NCBI RefSeq assembly: GCF_037154015.1
Contig: NZ_JBANRL010000001.1
Location: 806,001-870,000 of the forward strand
Source: Altererythrobacter aquiaggeris
GTDB lineage: Bacteria > Pseudomonadota > Alphaproteobacteria > Sphingomonadales > Sphingomonadaceae
Reading direction: 5' to 3'
DNA length: 64,000 nucleotides
The position numbers and the translations under genes are program-made. Under the pieces are notes generated by a model. That model searched no databases and was not told where the DNA came from. It saw only the letters and a list, made by a program, of their open reading frames with translations. Positions 18,010-27,515 of this stretch are shown one piece after another. Position 1 is the stretch's first letter. The number at the start of each line of letters is the position of its first letter.

Positions 18010-20528
18010 TCAAAGCGCCCGCAGCGCGCTGGCGGGTTTTGCGCGTAACAGCGGCAATGATCCGGCAAGCGCAAAACCCACCACCATGGCCAGACCGGCG
18101 CCCAGCACACCCAGCACCTGCGTCCAGTCGGGCAGCCATTCAAATTCGAACAACTGCACAACCACCAGCCACGCAAGCCCGCTGCCCAGCGCCAGCGCGA
18201 CAATCGCCAGCACCAAAGACAGCACCAGATATTCGGCCAGTTGCACCAGCAGCACTTGCCGTCTGCTGGCACCCAATACGCGCAGCACCACGGTGTCATA
18301 CGTCCGGCTTGCGCGTGCCGCGGCGATCGCGCCCAGCAGCACCGCAAGCCCTGCCAGCACCGCGACCGATGCAGCAGCCAGAATGGCAGTGCCCACTTGT
18401 TCGAGGATCACCCGGGCATCGCGCACGACTTGACCGATTTCGATCACCGAACTGGACGGGAAGTTATTGACCAGTTTGCGCAGCAAGGGCCCGGTTGGCG
18501 TCCCGTCGGGCAAATTGATCGTTGCGGCCAGATTATGCGGGGCATCCTCCAGCGCGTTGGGGCTGAAAACCAGCACATAGTTGAAACCCATCGAATCCCA
18601 GTCGATCCGGCGGAAATTGGCAATTTGCGCGGTCCGTTCCACACCCAGCACGCCGATGGTGATCATGTCGCCGATTTTCAGATCGATGGCGTCGGCCAAT
18701 TCCGCATCGACCGATACCTGCGGCGGTCCGGCATAATCGGGCGCCCACCATTTGCCTTCGGTCAGCGCGTTACCTTCGGGCAGCTGGGGCGAATAGGTCA
18801 GCCCGCGTTCGCCCCGCAGCGGCCATGCGCCATCGGGAATTTCTTCCAGTTCGGACACGCGCACCATGCTACCTTGTGGCCCGTAAGCCAGAATTGCACC
18901 GCGCAGCGCAGGGACTGTGCGGATGCTGGCGCCGGATTGGTCGGCAGTGACCAGCCCCTCGAACTCGGCCACTCTTTCACGCGGAATATCGAGCACGAAA
19001 TAGTCGGGCGCCTGCTGCGGGATGTTGCGTTCGATATTGGCATCGAGGCTGGACTGGATTGCGGCCAGCAGCACAAACGCCGACAGGCCGAAGCCCAGCG
19101 CAGTGACCAGCGCCGCGGTTGACGAACCCGGCCGGTGAATGTTGGCCAATGCCGTTCGCAGCAGCGGATTTCTGGGCCGTGGCAATTTTGCCGCGAGTTT
19201 ACGGATCGCCCAGCCCAGCAAAGCCAGAATGCCCAGTACCGCGGCCGCGCCGGCCAGAAATCCGGCGCTCAGTTCGGGGCGGCGGGCGGAAAACAGCACC
19301 AGCGCGACTATGCCGGTCAGGCCAAGCCCCACGGGCAGCGCGGCATCGCGCCACGCCTGTTTGAGCGGGCTTACCTTGGCGCGCATCAATGCCATGGGGG
19401 GAAACCGGCGCGCGCGCAGCAGCGGCGGCGCGGCAAAGACCAGCGCCACCAGCAAGCCGTAGGCGAGCGCGCTGACCAGCGCGAGGGGATCGATAACGAT
19501 GCCTGTCTGCACGGGCAGCAAGGCGCCCAGCGCAATGCCCAAAACCGGCGTAACCGCGACCCCGGCAATCAATCCCGCCATGCTGCCGATCAGCGCGGCG
19601 GCGGCCAGTTGGAGTCCGTAAATACGGATGATGTCTTTGCTTGATGCGCCCACCACCTTCATCGTGGCGATGCTGCCGCGCCGCGCCTCCAGATAGGAAG
19701 ATACGCCGCCGCCGATCCCGATGCCCGCAATAACCAGTGCGGCAAGGCCGACCAGCGTGAGAAATTCCCCCATGCGCGAGACGAAGCGTTCCGCACCCGG
19801 CGCTGCATTATCGCGGGTCTTGATTTCGAAGCCAGCGTTGGGAAATGTTTCCGTAAGCCTGTCACCGATGGCCTGCGGATCGCCTGCCCCGTCCAGCGTG
19901 AGGCGGTATTTGCTTTGGTACATCGATCCCGCAGCCAGCAGGCCGGCCTGCGCGGGGACTTCTTCGGCAACCATTATTGTGGGGCCAAGCGCAAACCCTT
20001 CGCCAAGCCGGTCCGGTTCATCCGCGATAATCCCGCCGACCGTCAGATCGGTCCCGCCAAGCCGGAACTCGTCACCTTGCGCGATGCCCAGCCTGTCTGC
20101 CGCGCCTTGCGCCAGCCACGCTTCGCCGGCGGGCGGTGCGCCGACACTGCGGCCGTCGGTCAGCGTCAGTTCGCCCACCAGCGGGTAGCGATCATCGACC
20201 GCTTTCAATTCGATCGGTGCAGCGTTTTGTCCGGCGCTGGCCATGGCCTGCATCCGCGTTCCGCTGGACACCTCGCCATATTCACCCAGCGCGCCAAGTT
20301 CGTCCGGATCGAGCGCGCGTTGCCAGATTTCGACTTCCAGATCGCCGCCCAGAATGGTGCGCCCGCGTCCGTCCAGTTCGCTTTCGATGGCGCTGGTAAG
20401 CGTGCCGATGGCTGCCAACGCGCCGACCCCCAGAAACAGGCAGACCAGCAGCAGCCGCAGGCCCCTGAAACGGCCATTGAGGTCGCGGCGGGCGATGTTC
20501 CACGCGGCGGTCCAGGTAAGCGGGCCGG

Positions 20529-20532
<4 letters not shown>
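18010..20532 (-). CDS. ABC transporter permease, FtsX/YbbP type
   Basis: 840-residue membrane protein with an N-terminal helix near residues 25-45, a large periplasmic MacB-type domain, a helix cluster around 260-450, a second periplasmic domain and a C-terminal helix cluster (about 710-835). The two FtsX-like modules fit E. coli YbbP. Such permeases work with a YbbA-type ATPase; a role in lipid, lipoprotein or peptide export is inferred from the MacB/LolCE superfamily. The GTG start overlaps the ATPase stop by 4 nt (GTGA). Confidence 0.88.
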
Positions 20533-21218
<686 letters not shown>

Positions 21219-21275
21219 AGCGCAGCGATGGCATAGCTAGGGATTGGCAGCAAGCGAATGAGGACAATTCCCGCG

Positions 21276-21989
21276 ATGAATGTAAGATATGGCTCGACTA
21301 TCAGTCTTTTGGCCGGGGCAGCAGCGCTTGCCGCCTGCGGTAATGCCGAGGCTCCGGTCAAGGAAAGCAGCGAGCGCATCAGCGAAGTGCCCGCCGCCGC
21401 ACAGCCCGTGATGGGGCCGGAGCGGCGGATTCTTGCCTTTGGTGACAGTCTGTTTGCCGGATATAATGTTGCGGCAGACGAAAGCTATCCGGCCAGGCTG
21501 GAGGCGGCATTGCGCGCGCAGGGCATCAATGCGCGCGTGGCAAATGCGGGCGTATCGGGCGATACGACGTCGGCGGGACTGCAGCGATTTGCCTTTACGC
21601 TCGATGCCCAGCCTGAAAAGCCCGAATTGGTGATTATCGAGCTTGGCGGCAATGATCTGCTGCGCGGATTGCCTCCCGCGCAAACCCGCGACAATCTGGA
21701 TACCATGCTTGCCGAAACACAGCGCCGGGATATTCCCGTGCTGCTGATGGGGATGCGCGCGCCGCCCAACCTTGGTGAAGGATTTGTGGCGCAATTCGAT
21801 TCGATTTATCCCGAACTGGCCGCCAAATATGGCGCGCAGCTGGTGCCGTTTTTTCTGGAAAGCATTTATCGGCGGCCCGAACTCATCCAGCCTGACCGGG
21901 TCCACCCCACAGCCAGGGGCATCGAAGAACTGGTGGGCGCGACAGTCAACAGTGTGAAAACCGCGCTGCCACAACCGCCAGCGGGTTAA
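21276..21989 (+). CDS. SGNH/GDSL hydrolase (TesA-like arylesterase or lysophospholipase), lipoprotein
   Basis: 237 residues from the ATG at 21276, which has GAGGA upstream; an in-frame ATG at 21258 is also possible. The signal ends in a lipobox (LAACG), so the protein is probably lipid-anchored in the periplasm. SGNH blocks are intact: ILAFGDSLFAGYN with the serine, NAGVSGDTT, ELGGNDLLRG and the Asp/His pair DRVHPTARG. Expected activity is on thioesters, aryl esters or lysophospholipids. The divergent YbbA/YbbP pair matches the enterobacterial tesA neighbourhood. The stop overlaps recF by 4 nt. Confidence 0.88.
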   Translation: MNVRYGSTISLLAGAAALAACGNAEAPVKESSERISEVPAAAQPVMGPERRILAFGDSLFAGYNVAADESYPARLEAALRAQGINARVANAGVSGDTTSAGLQRFAFTLDAQPEKPELVIIELGGNDLLRGLPPAQTRDNLDTMLAETQRRDIPVLLMGMRAPPNLGEGFVAQFDSIYPELAAKYGAQLVPFFLESIYRRPELIQPDRVHPTARGIEELVGATVNSVKTALPQPPAG

Positions 21990-23071
21990 AGCCGCTGGAC
22001 GGCGCCGCCATCGACCCGCCAGATCGCCGCTTCGCTTTCGATATCGGTAAAGGGCGCAAGCTCGGTCCCTGTCAGCCACACCTGTGCGCCGCTTGCCCGC
22101 AAACGGCCGAACAGCGCGGTGCGGCGAACCGGATCAAGATGCGCTGCAACTTCGTCGAGCAGCAACAGATTGGGCCGCCCGCGCGCGGCGAGATCCGAAT
22201 GGGCGAGCGTTATCGCTATCAGCATCGCTTTCTGCTCGCCGGTCGAACATTGTGCTGCGGCCACCCCGCGTCCTGCCATCCGCACTTCCAGTTCGGCGCG
22301 GTGCGGGCCGGTCAAAGTGCGGCGGGCAGCCCGGTCGCGCGCGCGATCATCGCGCAGCACGCGGGCAAAACTGTCGGCATCGGCGGGGCCGGCAGGGAGA
22401 TAGGTCAGTCGGGGCAGCGCAAAAGGTTCGGGCGGGATGCCTGCCAGTTCAGCCGACAGCTGGTCAACCAGCGCGGTCCGGCCCTGCGTCAGCGCAGCCC
22501 CGGCCTGCGCAAGTTGCGCCTCTACCGCATCGAACCAGATCGCTTCGGGCATCACATCGCCGCCAAGCATCCGGTTACGTTCGCGCAAGGCGTTTTCATA
22601 GCGCGAGGCCAGCCGCGCATGGCCCGGATCGATTGCCAGCGCCATGCGGTCGAGAAACCGCCGCCGTGCACCCGCACTGTCGCTGAACAGACCGTCCATC
22701 GCGGGTGTCAGCCAGCCCATGGCCAGCCATTCGCCCAATCTTGTCGCGCTGGCTTCCGCGCCGTTGATCTGCACCAGCCTGCGGCCCGGACGTTCTGCCT
22801 GCATGGCGGTGCCCAGCCGCAGCGGAGTGCCCCCGTCATGCGGCGTAAGTGCGGCGCCAAGCGCAAAGCCGCCGGAACCGCCGACGGAGGCCATATCTGC
22901 GAGTGGAACACGCCTTAACCCGCGTCCGGGGGCAAATAACGACAATGCCTCCAGCACGTTGGTTTTGCCCGCGCCGTTTTCGCCCACAAGCAGGTTGAAC
23001 TGCCGCGTGTCTTCGACGCGCGAGGCACGGTGATTGCGGAAATCAGAGATGTCCAAACGGTCGAGCGCCAT
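21986..23071 (-). CDS. recF: DNA replication and repair protein RecF
   Basis: SMC-like ATPase that loads RecA at gapped DNA with RecO and RecR. From the ATG at 23071 (MALDRLDISDFRNHR, the usual RecF opening) it has 361 residues. Walker A is GENGAGKTN, the signature region is STGEQKAMLIAITLA and Walker B is LLLLDEVAAHLD. An in-frame ATG at 23119 would add 16 unusual residues. It lies away from dnaA and dnaN, as is common in alphaproteobacteria. Confidence 0.95.
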   Translation of the reverse strand: MALDRLDISDFRNHRASRVEDTRQFNLLVGENGAGKTNVLEALSLFAPGRGLRRVPLADMASVGGSGGFALGAALTPHDGGTPLRLGTAMQAERPGRRLVQINGAEASATRLGEWLAMGWLTPAMDGLFSDSAGARRRFLDRMALAIDPGHARLASRYENALRERNRMLGGDVMPEAIWFDAVEAQLAQAGAALTQGRTALVDQLSAELAGIPPEPFALPRLTYLPAGPADADSFARVLRDDRARDRAARRTLTGPHRAELEVRMAGRGVAAAQCSTGEQKAMLIAITLAHSDLAARGRPNLLLLDEVAAHLDPVRRTALFGRLRASGAQVWLTGTELAPFTDIESEAAIWRVDGGAVQRL

Positions 23072-23119
23072 GCCCGAACCGCGATAGCCCCGCGTTTCGT
23101 CAAGCGCCATGAAAACCAT

Positions 23120-23156
23120 AATCTAATAGTTGGTGAAATTTACCACTTGTTAGATT
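23120..23156. promoter_or_regulatory. 37-bp imperfect dyad between recF and the small-peptide operon
   Basis: The outer arms AATCTAA (23120-23126) and TTAGATT (23150-23156) are perfect complements, and inner blocks TGGT and ACCA keep the symmetry around an AT-rich centre. It lies just upstream of the recF region and about 140 bp before the first 41-residue peptide gene. There is no T-run, so an operator for a dimeric regulator is more likely than a terminator. Confidence 0.5.
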
Positions 23157-23293
23157 GCTGGACTGCGCGAATATTACACAGAGCTGAACGAAAGCGCAGA
23201 ATTCTGCCAATTTTCAAAACTGGCACACCTTATGCAACCATGTTGGCGTCGGCAGTCCGGTGGTCGGATCGCCCGAAAACAAAGGAAAAAACA

Positions 23294-23419
23294 ATGAGTG
23301 CATTAGATAAATTCTCGGGCCAACTCGGCGCCATCGCAGCAGCTGTCATGATTTCTCTGATCAGCATTCTGGGCACCGTTTCAACCGGTCCAGCCTTCGC
23401 CGCAACAATCCTCGTCTGA
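23294..23419 (+). CDS. 41-residue membrane peptide, copy 1
   Basis: Reads MSALDKFSGQLGAIAAAVMI, then a hydrophobic stretch and GTVSTGPAFAATILV. AAAGGAAAAA sits just before the ATG. One helix of about 20 residues runs through the middle. It is clearly related to the next frame: both share AIAAAVMIS and LGTVST at the same positions, the same length and the same ribosome-site sequence. I infer a recent or conserved tandem duplication. It is the first gene of a likely operon ending in pspC. Confidence 0.72.
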   Translation: MSALDKFSGQLGAIAAAVMISLISILGTVSTGPAFAATILV

Positions 23420-23452
23420 TTAGCCACCCCCAGACCAACAAAGGAAAACACC

Positions 23453-23578
23453 ATGAACTATCTCGATCAACTGGCCGTACAGGCCGCAGCAATCGCCGCC
23501 GCCGTCATGATTTCGGCAGTCACGTTTCTTGGCACGGTTTCGACCGACGTCATCTCTGCCTCATCGGTGCTGGCATGA
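23453..23578 (+). CDS. 41-residue membrane peptide, copy 2
   Basis: Reads MNYLDQLAVQAAAIAAAVMI, then SAVTFLGTVSTDV and a small-residue tail. It is a paralogue of the preceding peptide, with identity highest in the central helix and differences at both ends. AAAGGAAAACACC precedes the ATG. The stop overlaps the pspC start (ATGA), so translation of the pair is coupled. The conserved ribosome site, equal length and overlap make it more than a chance frame. Confidence 0.75.
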   Translation: MNYLDQLAVQAAAIAAAVMISAVTFLGTVSTDVISASSVLA

Positions 23579-23787
23579 ACAATCTCGACAAGAACCGCGG
23601 CGGACCGCCAGCCCGGGCATTCCGTCTGAACGACAGCCGCGGCAAGATCATGGGCGTATGCGCCGGCATCGGCGACTACTTCGGGGTCGATACGACGCTG
23701 ATCCGGATCGCCTTCGTCATCGGCGCAGTGCTGAGCGTGGGCACCGCCGGGCTGATATACCTCGCAATCGGGTTGATTGCCGACTGA
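23575..23787 (+). CDS. PspC domain protein
   Basis: 70 residues that are almost entirely a PspC domain: RAFRLNDSRGKIMGVCAGIG, then DYFGVDTTLIRIAFVIG and a helix ending YLAIGLIAD. In enteric bacteria PspC is an inner-membrane partner of the phage-shock response. Here there is no pspA, pspB or pspF beside it. Its partners in this operon are the two 41-residue membrane peptides, with which it is translationally coupled. Confidence 0.88.
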   Translation: MNNLDKNRGGPPARAFRLNDSRGKIMGVCAGIGDYFGVDTTLIRIAFVIGAVLSVGTAGLIYLAIGLIAD

Positions 23788-23821
23788 GAAGCGTGCGGAG
23801 CATCCGGCTCCGGCGCTTCTC
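23786..23821 (+). terminator. Stem-loop after pspC
   Basis: GAGAAGCG (23786-23793) pairs with CGCTTCTC (23814-23821), and an inner CGGAGC/GCTCCG stem continues it. The stem begins at the stop codon. There is no T-run, so it may be an mRNA 3' stabiliser or a weak terminator. Confidence 0.45.
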
Positions 23822-23861
23822 CCACCCAAACTGGTTTCAGGCATACCGGTTTGGAATTCAC

Positions 23862-23888
23862 GGGGCGGCTCAAGAGAAGTTCCGCCCC
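23862..23888. terminator. Stem-loop between convergent pspC and SDR genes
   Basis: GGGGCGG (23862-23868) pairs with CCGCCCC (23882-23888) around a 13-nt loop. It lies 25 nt from the SDR stop. No T-run follows on either strand, so terminator function is only a guess. Confidence 0.35.
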
Positions 23889-23913
23889 TCATGCCAAGAT
23901 CACCCCAATCATT

Positions 23914-24696
23914 TCACATGGCCGAGATACCGCCGTCGAGCTTCAGCTCCGCACCGGTCATGAACTTGCTCTCGTCACTGGCGAGATACAGCACACCATT
24001 TGCAATATCATCGGGTTCGCCAACCTTGCCCAGCGGTATCTGCCGCGCGAGCTTGCTCATCACAACATCCTTGGGGATGCTGGCATTCGTCGCGATTCCG
24101 TCAAGAATGGGGGTATCGACAAATGTCGGGTGGACCGAATTGCAGCGGATATTCCAGCCCTGCTTCGCGCAATAAAGCGCAACCGATTTAGACAACATCC
24201 AGACCGCCGCTTTCGATGCGTTGTAGGCCGGCATGGTGTCCGAGGCGATCAGCCCGGCAATCGACGAAATGTTGATGATCGATCCGGGCTGGTTATCCTT
24301 CATAAGCGGGATCGCCTTCTGGCAGCCGAGAAACACGCTATCCACATTGACCGAGAAACCGTGTTGCCAGTCCTTGAGCGAGCAGGTTTCGATATTGCCC
24401 CTGATCCCGATACCCGCATTGTTGACCAGAATGGACAACCCGCCCAGATGATCGCCCGCAGCGGCGATAACCGCTTCCCATTGTTCTTCGTTCGTCACGT
24501 CGTGACCCATTGAAAATGCCGTGCCGGCGCCGAATTCGGCATCGATGGATTTTGCGGTTGCGGCAGCACCGTCAGCGTTGATATCGGTGCACAGCACTTT
24601 TGCCCCGTGCCGCGCCAGCATCATGGATGTCGCCGCCCCAAGGCCCTGTGCCGCGCCCGTGACCAGCGCCAGTTTACCCTCAACCCGGTTTCGCAT
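23914..24696 (-). CDS. Short-chain dehydrogenase/reductase (SDR)
   Basis: 260-residue classical SDR with TGAAQGLGAA, NNAGIG and the catalytic serine and YNASKAA motifs. The Asp after the second strand (CTDINADG) favours NAD(H). The segment VHPTFVDTPIL resembles cyclic-alcohol or hydroxysteroid dehydrogenases, but the substrate is unknown. I chose the second ATG (24696), which leaves AAAGGA 9 nt upstream; the first ATG at 24702 leaves only 3 nt. Last gene of the lemA-TPM-TPM-NUDIX run, 27 nt after the NUDIX stop. Confidence 0.87.
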   Translation of the reverse strand: MRNRVEGKLALVTGAAQGLGAATSMMLARHGAKVLCTDINADGAAATAKSIDAEFGAGTAFSMGHDVTNEEQWEAVIAAAGDHLGGLSILVNNAGIGIRGNIETCSLKDWQHGFSVNVDSVFLGCQKAIPLMKDNQPGSIINISSIAGLIASDTMPAYNASKAAVWMLSKSVALYCAKQGWNIRCNSVHPTFVDTPILDGIATNASIPKDVVMSKLARQIPLGKVGEPDDIANGVLYLASDESKFMTGAELKLDGGISAM

Positions 24697-24723
24697 GAGC
24701 ATTATTCCTTTGAATGTTTGGCG

Positions 24724-25281
24724 TTAGATAAATGTCGGTGCCAGCAACATCGCCAGCCTTACGTCGATACCGCAACCCTCGGCGCGTTTTTCGGCGATAA
24801 ATGCGGGCAGCTGCGCCAGCTTGACGCGGTGAACGCGGATATCCTCCCCTTCGACACCGCCGCCAGCGCCCACTTTGGTCAGGCCGGTGGCTTTGAACAG
24901 CGTAAAACATTCGCTGACCATGCCGGGGCTGGAATAAAACTCACCCAGATTTTCGATAGTAGCAGCGCGGTAACCGGTTTCTTCCTCCAGTTCTCGCGTC
25001 GCGGCGGCATCAGCCGCTTCGCCTGCGCCATCATCCCCGTCACCGATCAGGCCCGCGGGAATTTCCAGGCAGCGTTTGCCCAGCGGAATACGGTATTGCT
25101 CCACCAGCAGGACATGACCGTCCTCCACCGCGACGATCGCTGCGGCACGAATGCCGCGCGCGCGCCCGACATATTCCCACCGGCCGCGCGTTTTGGCAGT
25201 GATGAATTTACCCTGCCAGACGATGTTTTCGGGCTTGTCCTGATCGGGGTCGGTCGGCGGCGCACCGCCTGCCGCGCTCAT
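24724..25281 (-). CDS. NUDIX hydrolase (ADP-ribose pyrophosphatase-like)
   Basis: 185 residues with an intact NUDIX box: a glycine, five residues, glutamate, seven residues, then RELEEETGY. The region GIRAAAIVAVEDGHVLLVEQ is the usual strand before it. It resembles NudF-type ADP-sugar pyrophosphatases, which split ADP-ribose to AMP and ribose phosphate. The ATG overlaps the end of the upstream TPM gene by 4 nt, showing an operon. Confidence 0.85.
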   Translation of the reverse strand: MSAAGGAPPTDPDQDKPENIVWQGKFITAKTRGRWEYVGRARGIRAAAIVAVEDGHVLLVEQYRIPLGKRCLEIPAGLIGDGDDGAGEAADAAATRELEEETGYRAATIENLGEFYSSPGMVSECFTLFKATGLTKVGAGGGVEGEDIRVHRVKLAQLPAFIAEKRAEGCGIDVRLAMLLAPTFI

Positions 25282-25952
25282 ACTTCGATGAGCCTGTCAG
25301 GCAGCTCGTTCACATCATGCTCCGCGCGCGGAAAATGTTCCGCCAGCACCACGCCGACATCGCGGACACCCGCGGCCATACCTTCGGCAATGCGGCCTTG
25401 CTTGATCTCGACCAGCATATCTTCCATCGCCGCGCCCCACACTTCCGCGCTGACTTTTTCGGCAATCGGACGGTCGGCGACGATTTCGGCGCGGTGTTCG
25501 CGCATCGACAGGTAGATCATGATGCCTGTGCGCCCGTGCGTGCGCCGTTCGGCACCAACCTTGAAATGGGCGATGGCACGGCTGTGGACCCGCGCCGTCT
25601 TCACCGGGCCGGGGATCAGCCAGAACCGCAGCGGATCCCATTGCTGGACCGCCCATACGGCCAGGAATTTGAGCAAGCCGAGGCCGATCACGAGGCTGAG
25701 CAACTCGCCGCTGGTCCAGTCATGCGACCAGCCGCCCATCATCCGGTCGATGGTGTTCGTCAGCAGATCGGGCCGCAGCGCCCAGATCGACATGGCGGTA
25801 AACGCCGCCACCGCAGCCCACAGAAGCGATACATCGCTGTAACCGTCCGAACGGTCTGCCAGAACGGTGACAATTTCGCCCGAAGTGTGCTGCTCCGCCG
25901 CGGTAACCGCTGCAGTCACGACGGCGCTGTGTTCTTCGCTCAGATAGCCCAT
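25278..25952 (-). CDS. TPM domain membrane protein (second of pair)
   Basis: About 224 residues. The N-terminal 30 residues (YLSEEHSAVVTAAVTAAEQH) start a TPM (DUF477) fold. Two hydrophobic segments (LLWAAVAAFTAMSIWAL and LLSLVIGLGLLKFLAVW) interrupt it, then the rest includes GRTGIMIYLSMREHRAEIVAD, the conserved TPM core. GGAGG lies 8 nt before the ATG. The start is 1 nt after the stop of the first TPM gene. Confidence 0.8.
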   Translation of the reverse strand: MGYLSEEHSAVVTAAVTAAEQHTSGEIVTVLADRSDGYSDVSLLWAAVAAFTAMSIWALRPDLLTNTIDRMMGGWSHDWTSGELLSLVIGLGLLKFLAVWAVQQWDPLRFWLIPGPVKTARVHSRAIAHFKVGAERRTHGRTGIMIYLSMREHRAEIVADRPIAEKVSAEVWGAAMEDMLVEIKQGRIAEGMAAGVRDVGVVLAEHFPRAEHDVNELPDRLIEV

Positions 25953-25953
25953 T

Positions 25954-26745
25954 TTACCATCCTCCCGACGCTCCGCCGCCGCCAAAACTGCCGCCGCCGC
26001 CGGAGAAACCGCCGCCGCCTCCGCCGCCCCAGCCGCCGCCTCCGCTGCCGCCGTTCATGGCGCCGCGGGCGATGGCTGAACCCACTTCCCACAGGATAAT
26101 ATCGCCGACCGCGCTGCGCCCGCGCCGCCCGCGTCCACCGCGCCGCATCATCGGCAGAATGAAGAAGAAGAAGATCATCGCAATCCAGATCAGCGCACCA
26201 AAGGGAAATCCGCCATCGGATTCGCGCCGCTCATTGGCCTGCGCCGCGATCAGCCGCGCTTCTTCTTCGGGTAATTGCAATTGCTGGATAATGGCATCAG
26301 CGCCAGCGGCAATGCCGCCGGGATAATCATTTGACCGAAACAGCGGCAGGATCTGCTGCTGCATGATAATCGCTGAAAGGCCGTCTGTCAGATAGGGTTC
26401 GAGGCCGTAGCCCACTTCGATCCGCGCCTTGCGTTCATTGGGTGCGATCAGCAGGATCGCGCCATCGTTGCGTTCCGCATCGCCCAGCTGCCATGCGCGG
26501 CCAAGCTGGTACCCGTAATCGGCGATATCGTAGCCCTGCAGATCGGCTACGGTCGCCACGACCAACTGCCGCTGCGACTGCGTCTCCAGCGCTGCCAGCT
26601 TCGCTTCGAGCGCGGCCTCCTCCGCAGGCGGAATGATATCGGCGTTATCCACCACCCGGCCGGTCAGCTCGGGGAAAGTCTGCGCGCCTGCCGGCACCGC
26701 GCAAAGCAGTGTCAGGCAGGCGGCAAAACTCGCAATCAAGCGCAT
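25954..26745 (-). CDS. TPM domain protein with glycine-rich tail (YgcG family)
   Basis: 263 residues. A signal peptide ends at PAGAQ, and the periplasmic TPM domain (about 25-165) starts FPELTGRVVDNADIIPPAEE. One transmembrane helix (FGALIWIAMIFFFFILPMM) follows, then a basic stretch and a C-terminus almost wholly Gly with Ser, Phe and Trp. The family is linked to membrane and photosystem quality control in other organisms; the bacterial role is not settled. It sits between lemA and a second TPM gene. Confidence 0.88.
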   Translation of the reverse strand: MRLIASFAACLTLLCAVPAGAQTFPELTGRVVDNADIIPPAEEAALEAKLAALETQSQRQLVVATVADLQGYDIADYGYQLGRAWQLGDAERNDGAILLIAPNERKARIEVGYGLEPYLTDGLSAIIMQQQILPLFRSNDYPGGIAAGADAIIQQLQLPEEEARLIAAQANERRESDGGFPFGALIWIAMIFFFFILPMMRRGGRGRRGRSAVGDIILWEVGSAIARGAMNGGSGGGGWGGGGGGGFSGGGGSFGGGGASGGW

Positions 26746-26764
26746 CGGAGCGGCGCCTTTCAGA

Positions 26765-27370
26765 TCAATTGTCCGAAGACATATCCAGCGTCGGGGCGAC
26801 TTCCGCCCCCGGGGTCACGCTTTCATAAGGCACCATGGGTTCCGCGCCGTGGATGATGTTGGCGCCGATCGCGTCGGGGAAGGTACGGATGGTGGTGTTA
26901 TACTGGCGGACTGCTTCGTTGTAATCTCGCAGGGTGATGCGGATGCGGTTCTCCTGACCTTCGAGCTGGCTTTGCAGCATCTGGAAATTCACCGTCGATT
27001 GCAGCTGCGGATACGCTTCGAAATTGGCAAGCAAACGTCCAAGCCCTTGGCCAAGCTGGCCCTGTGCAGCCTGGAATTCCTGCATTTTGGCCGGATCGTT
27101 CAGATCATCGGCCGACAGCTGGACACTGGTGGCTTTGGCGCGTGCTTCGACAACTTCGCGCAGGATCGTGCCTTCCCGTTCGGACGCGGTGCTGGCGACT
27201 TCCGCAAGGTTGGGGACCAGGTTCGCGCGTTCCTGGAATGCGGCCTGCACATCGGCCCATTTTGCCTTGGCATTTTCTTCAGCGGCGGGAACCGAGTTCA
27301 GCCCGCAGGAAGCCAGCGCAAGCGATGCGGCCGCCGCAAAAGCCAGGCGGAAAGATTTGGTGGGTGACAT
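26765..27370 (-). CDS. lemA: LemA family lipoprotein
   Basis: 201 residues. The N-terminal lipoprotein signal ends LALASCG, with the lipidated cysteine near residue 23. The LemA domain follows: NAKAKWADVQAAFQERANLV, and later RDYNEAVRQYNTTIRTFP, the conserved helix. LemA proteins are four-helix membrane-associated proteins of unknown function, often next to TPM genes, as here. I used the ATG at 27370, with GAGGG upstream, rather than the one five codons earlier. Confidence 0.88.
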   Translation of the reverse strand: MSPTKSFRLAFAAAASLALASCGLNSVPAAEENAKAKWADVQAAFQERANLVPNLAEVASTASEREGTILREVVEARAKATSVQLSADDLNDPAKMQEFQAAQGQLGQGLGRLLANFEAYPQLQSTVNFQMLQSQLEGQENRIRITLRDYNEAVRQYNTTIRTFPDAIGANIIHGAEPMVPYESVTPGAEVAPTLDMSSDN

Positions 27371-27515
27371 GGATTGGGCCCTCATTCAATGTGTACTGTA
27401 TTAGTTAGTTAGCACGGAACGCCTGCAATTCAAGGAAATGCGCGATGGTGCCCGATGTTGCACACCGGGCCGGGGCGTGGCAGCACCCGCAGGACATAAT
27501 CGCGGGAGAATAACG

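Noticed and set aside
23786-23821. Classic rho-independent terminator after pspC
   Set aside because: A good stem but no T-run, so kept only as a stem-loop.
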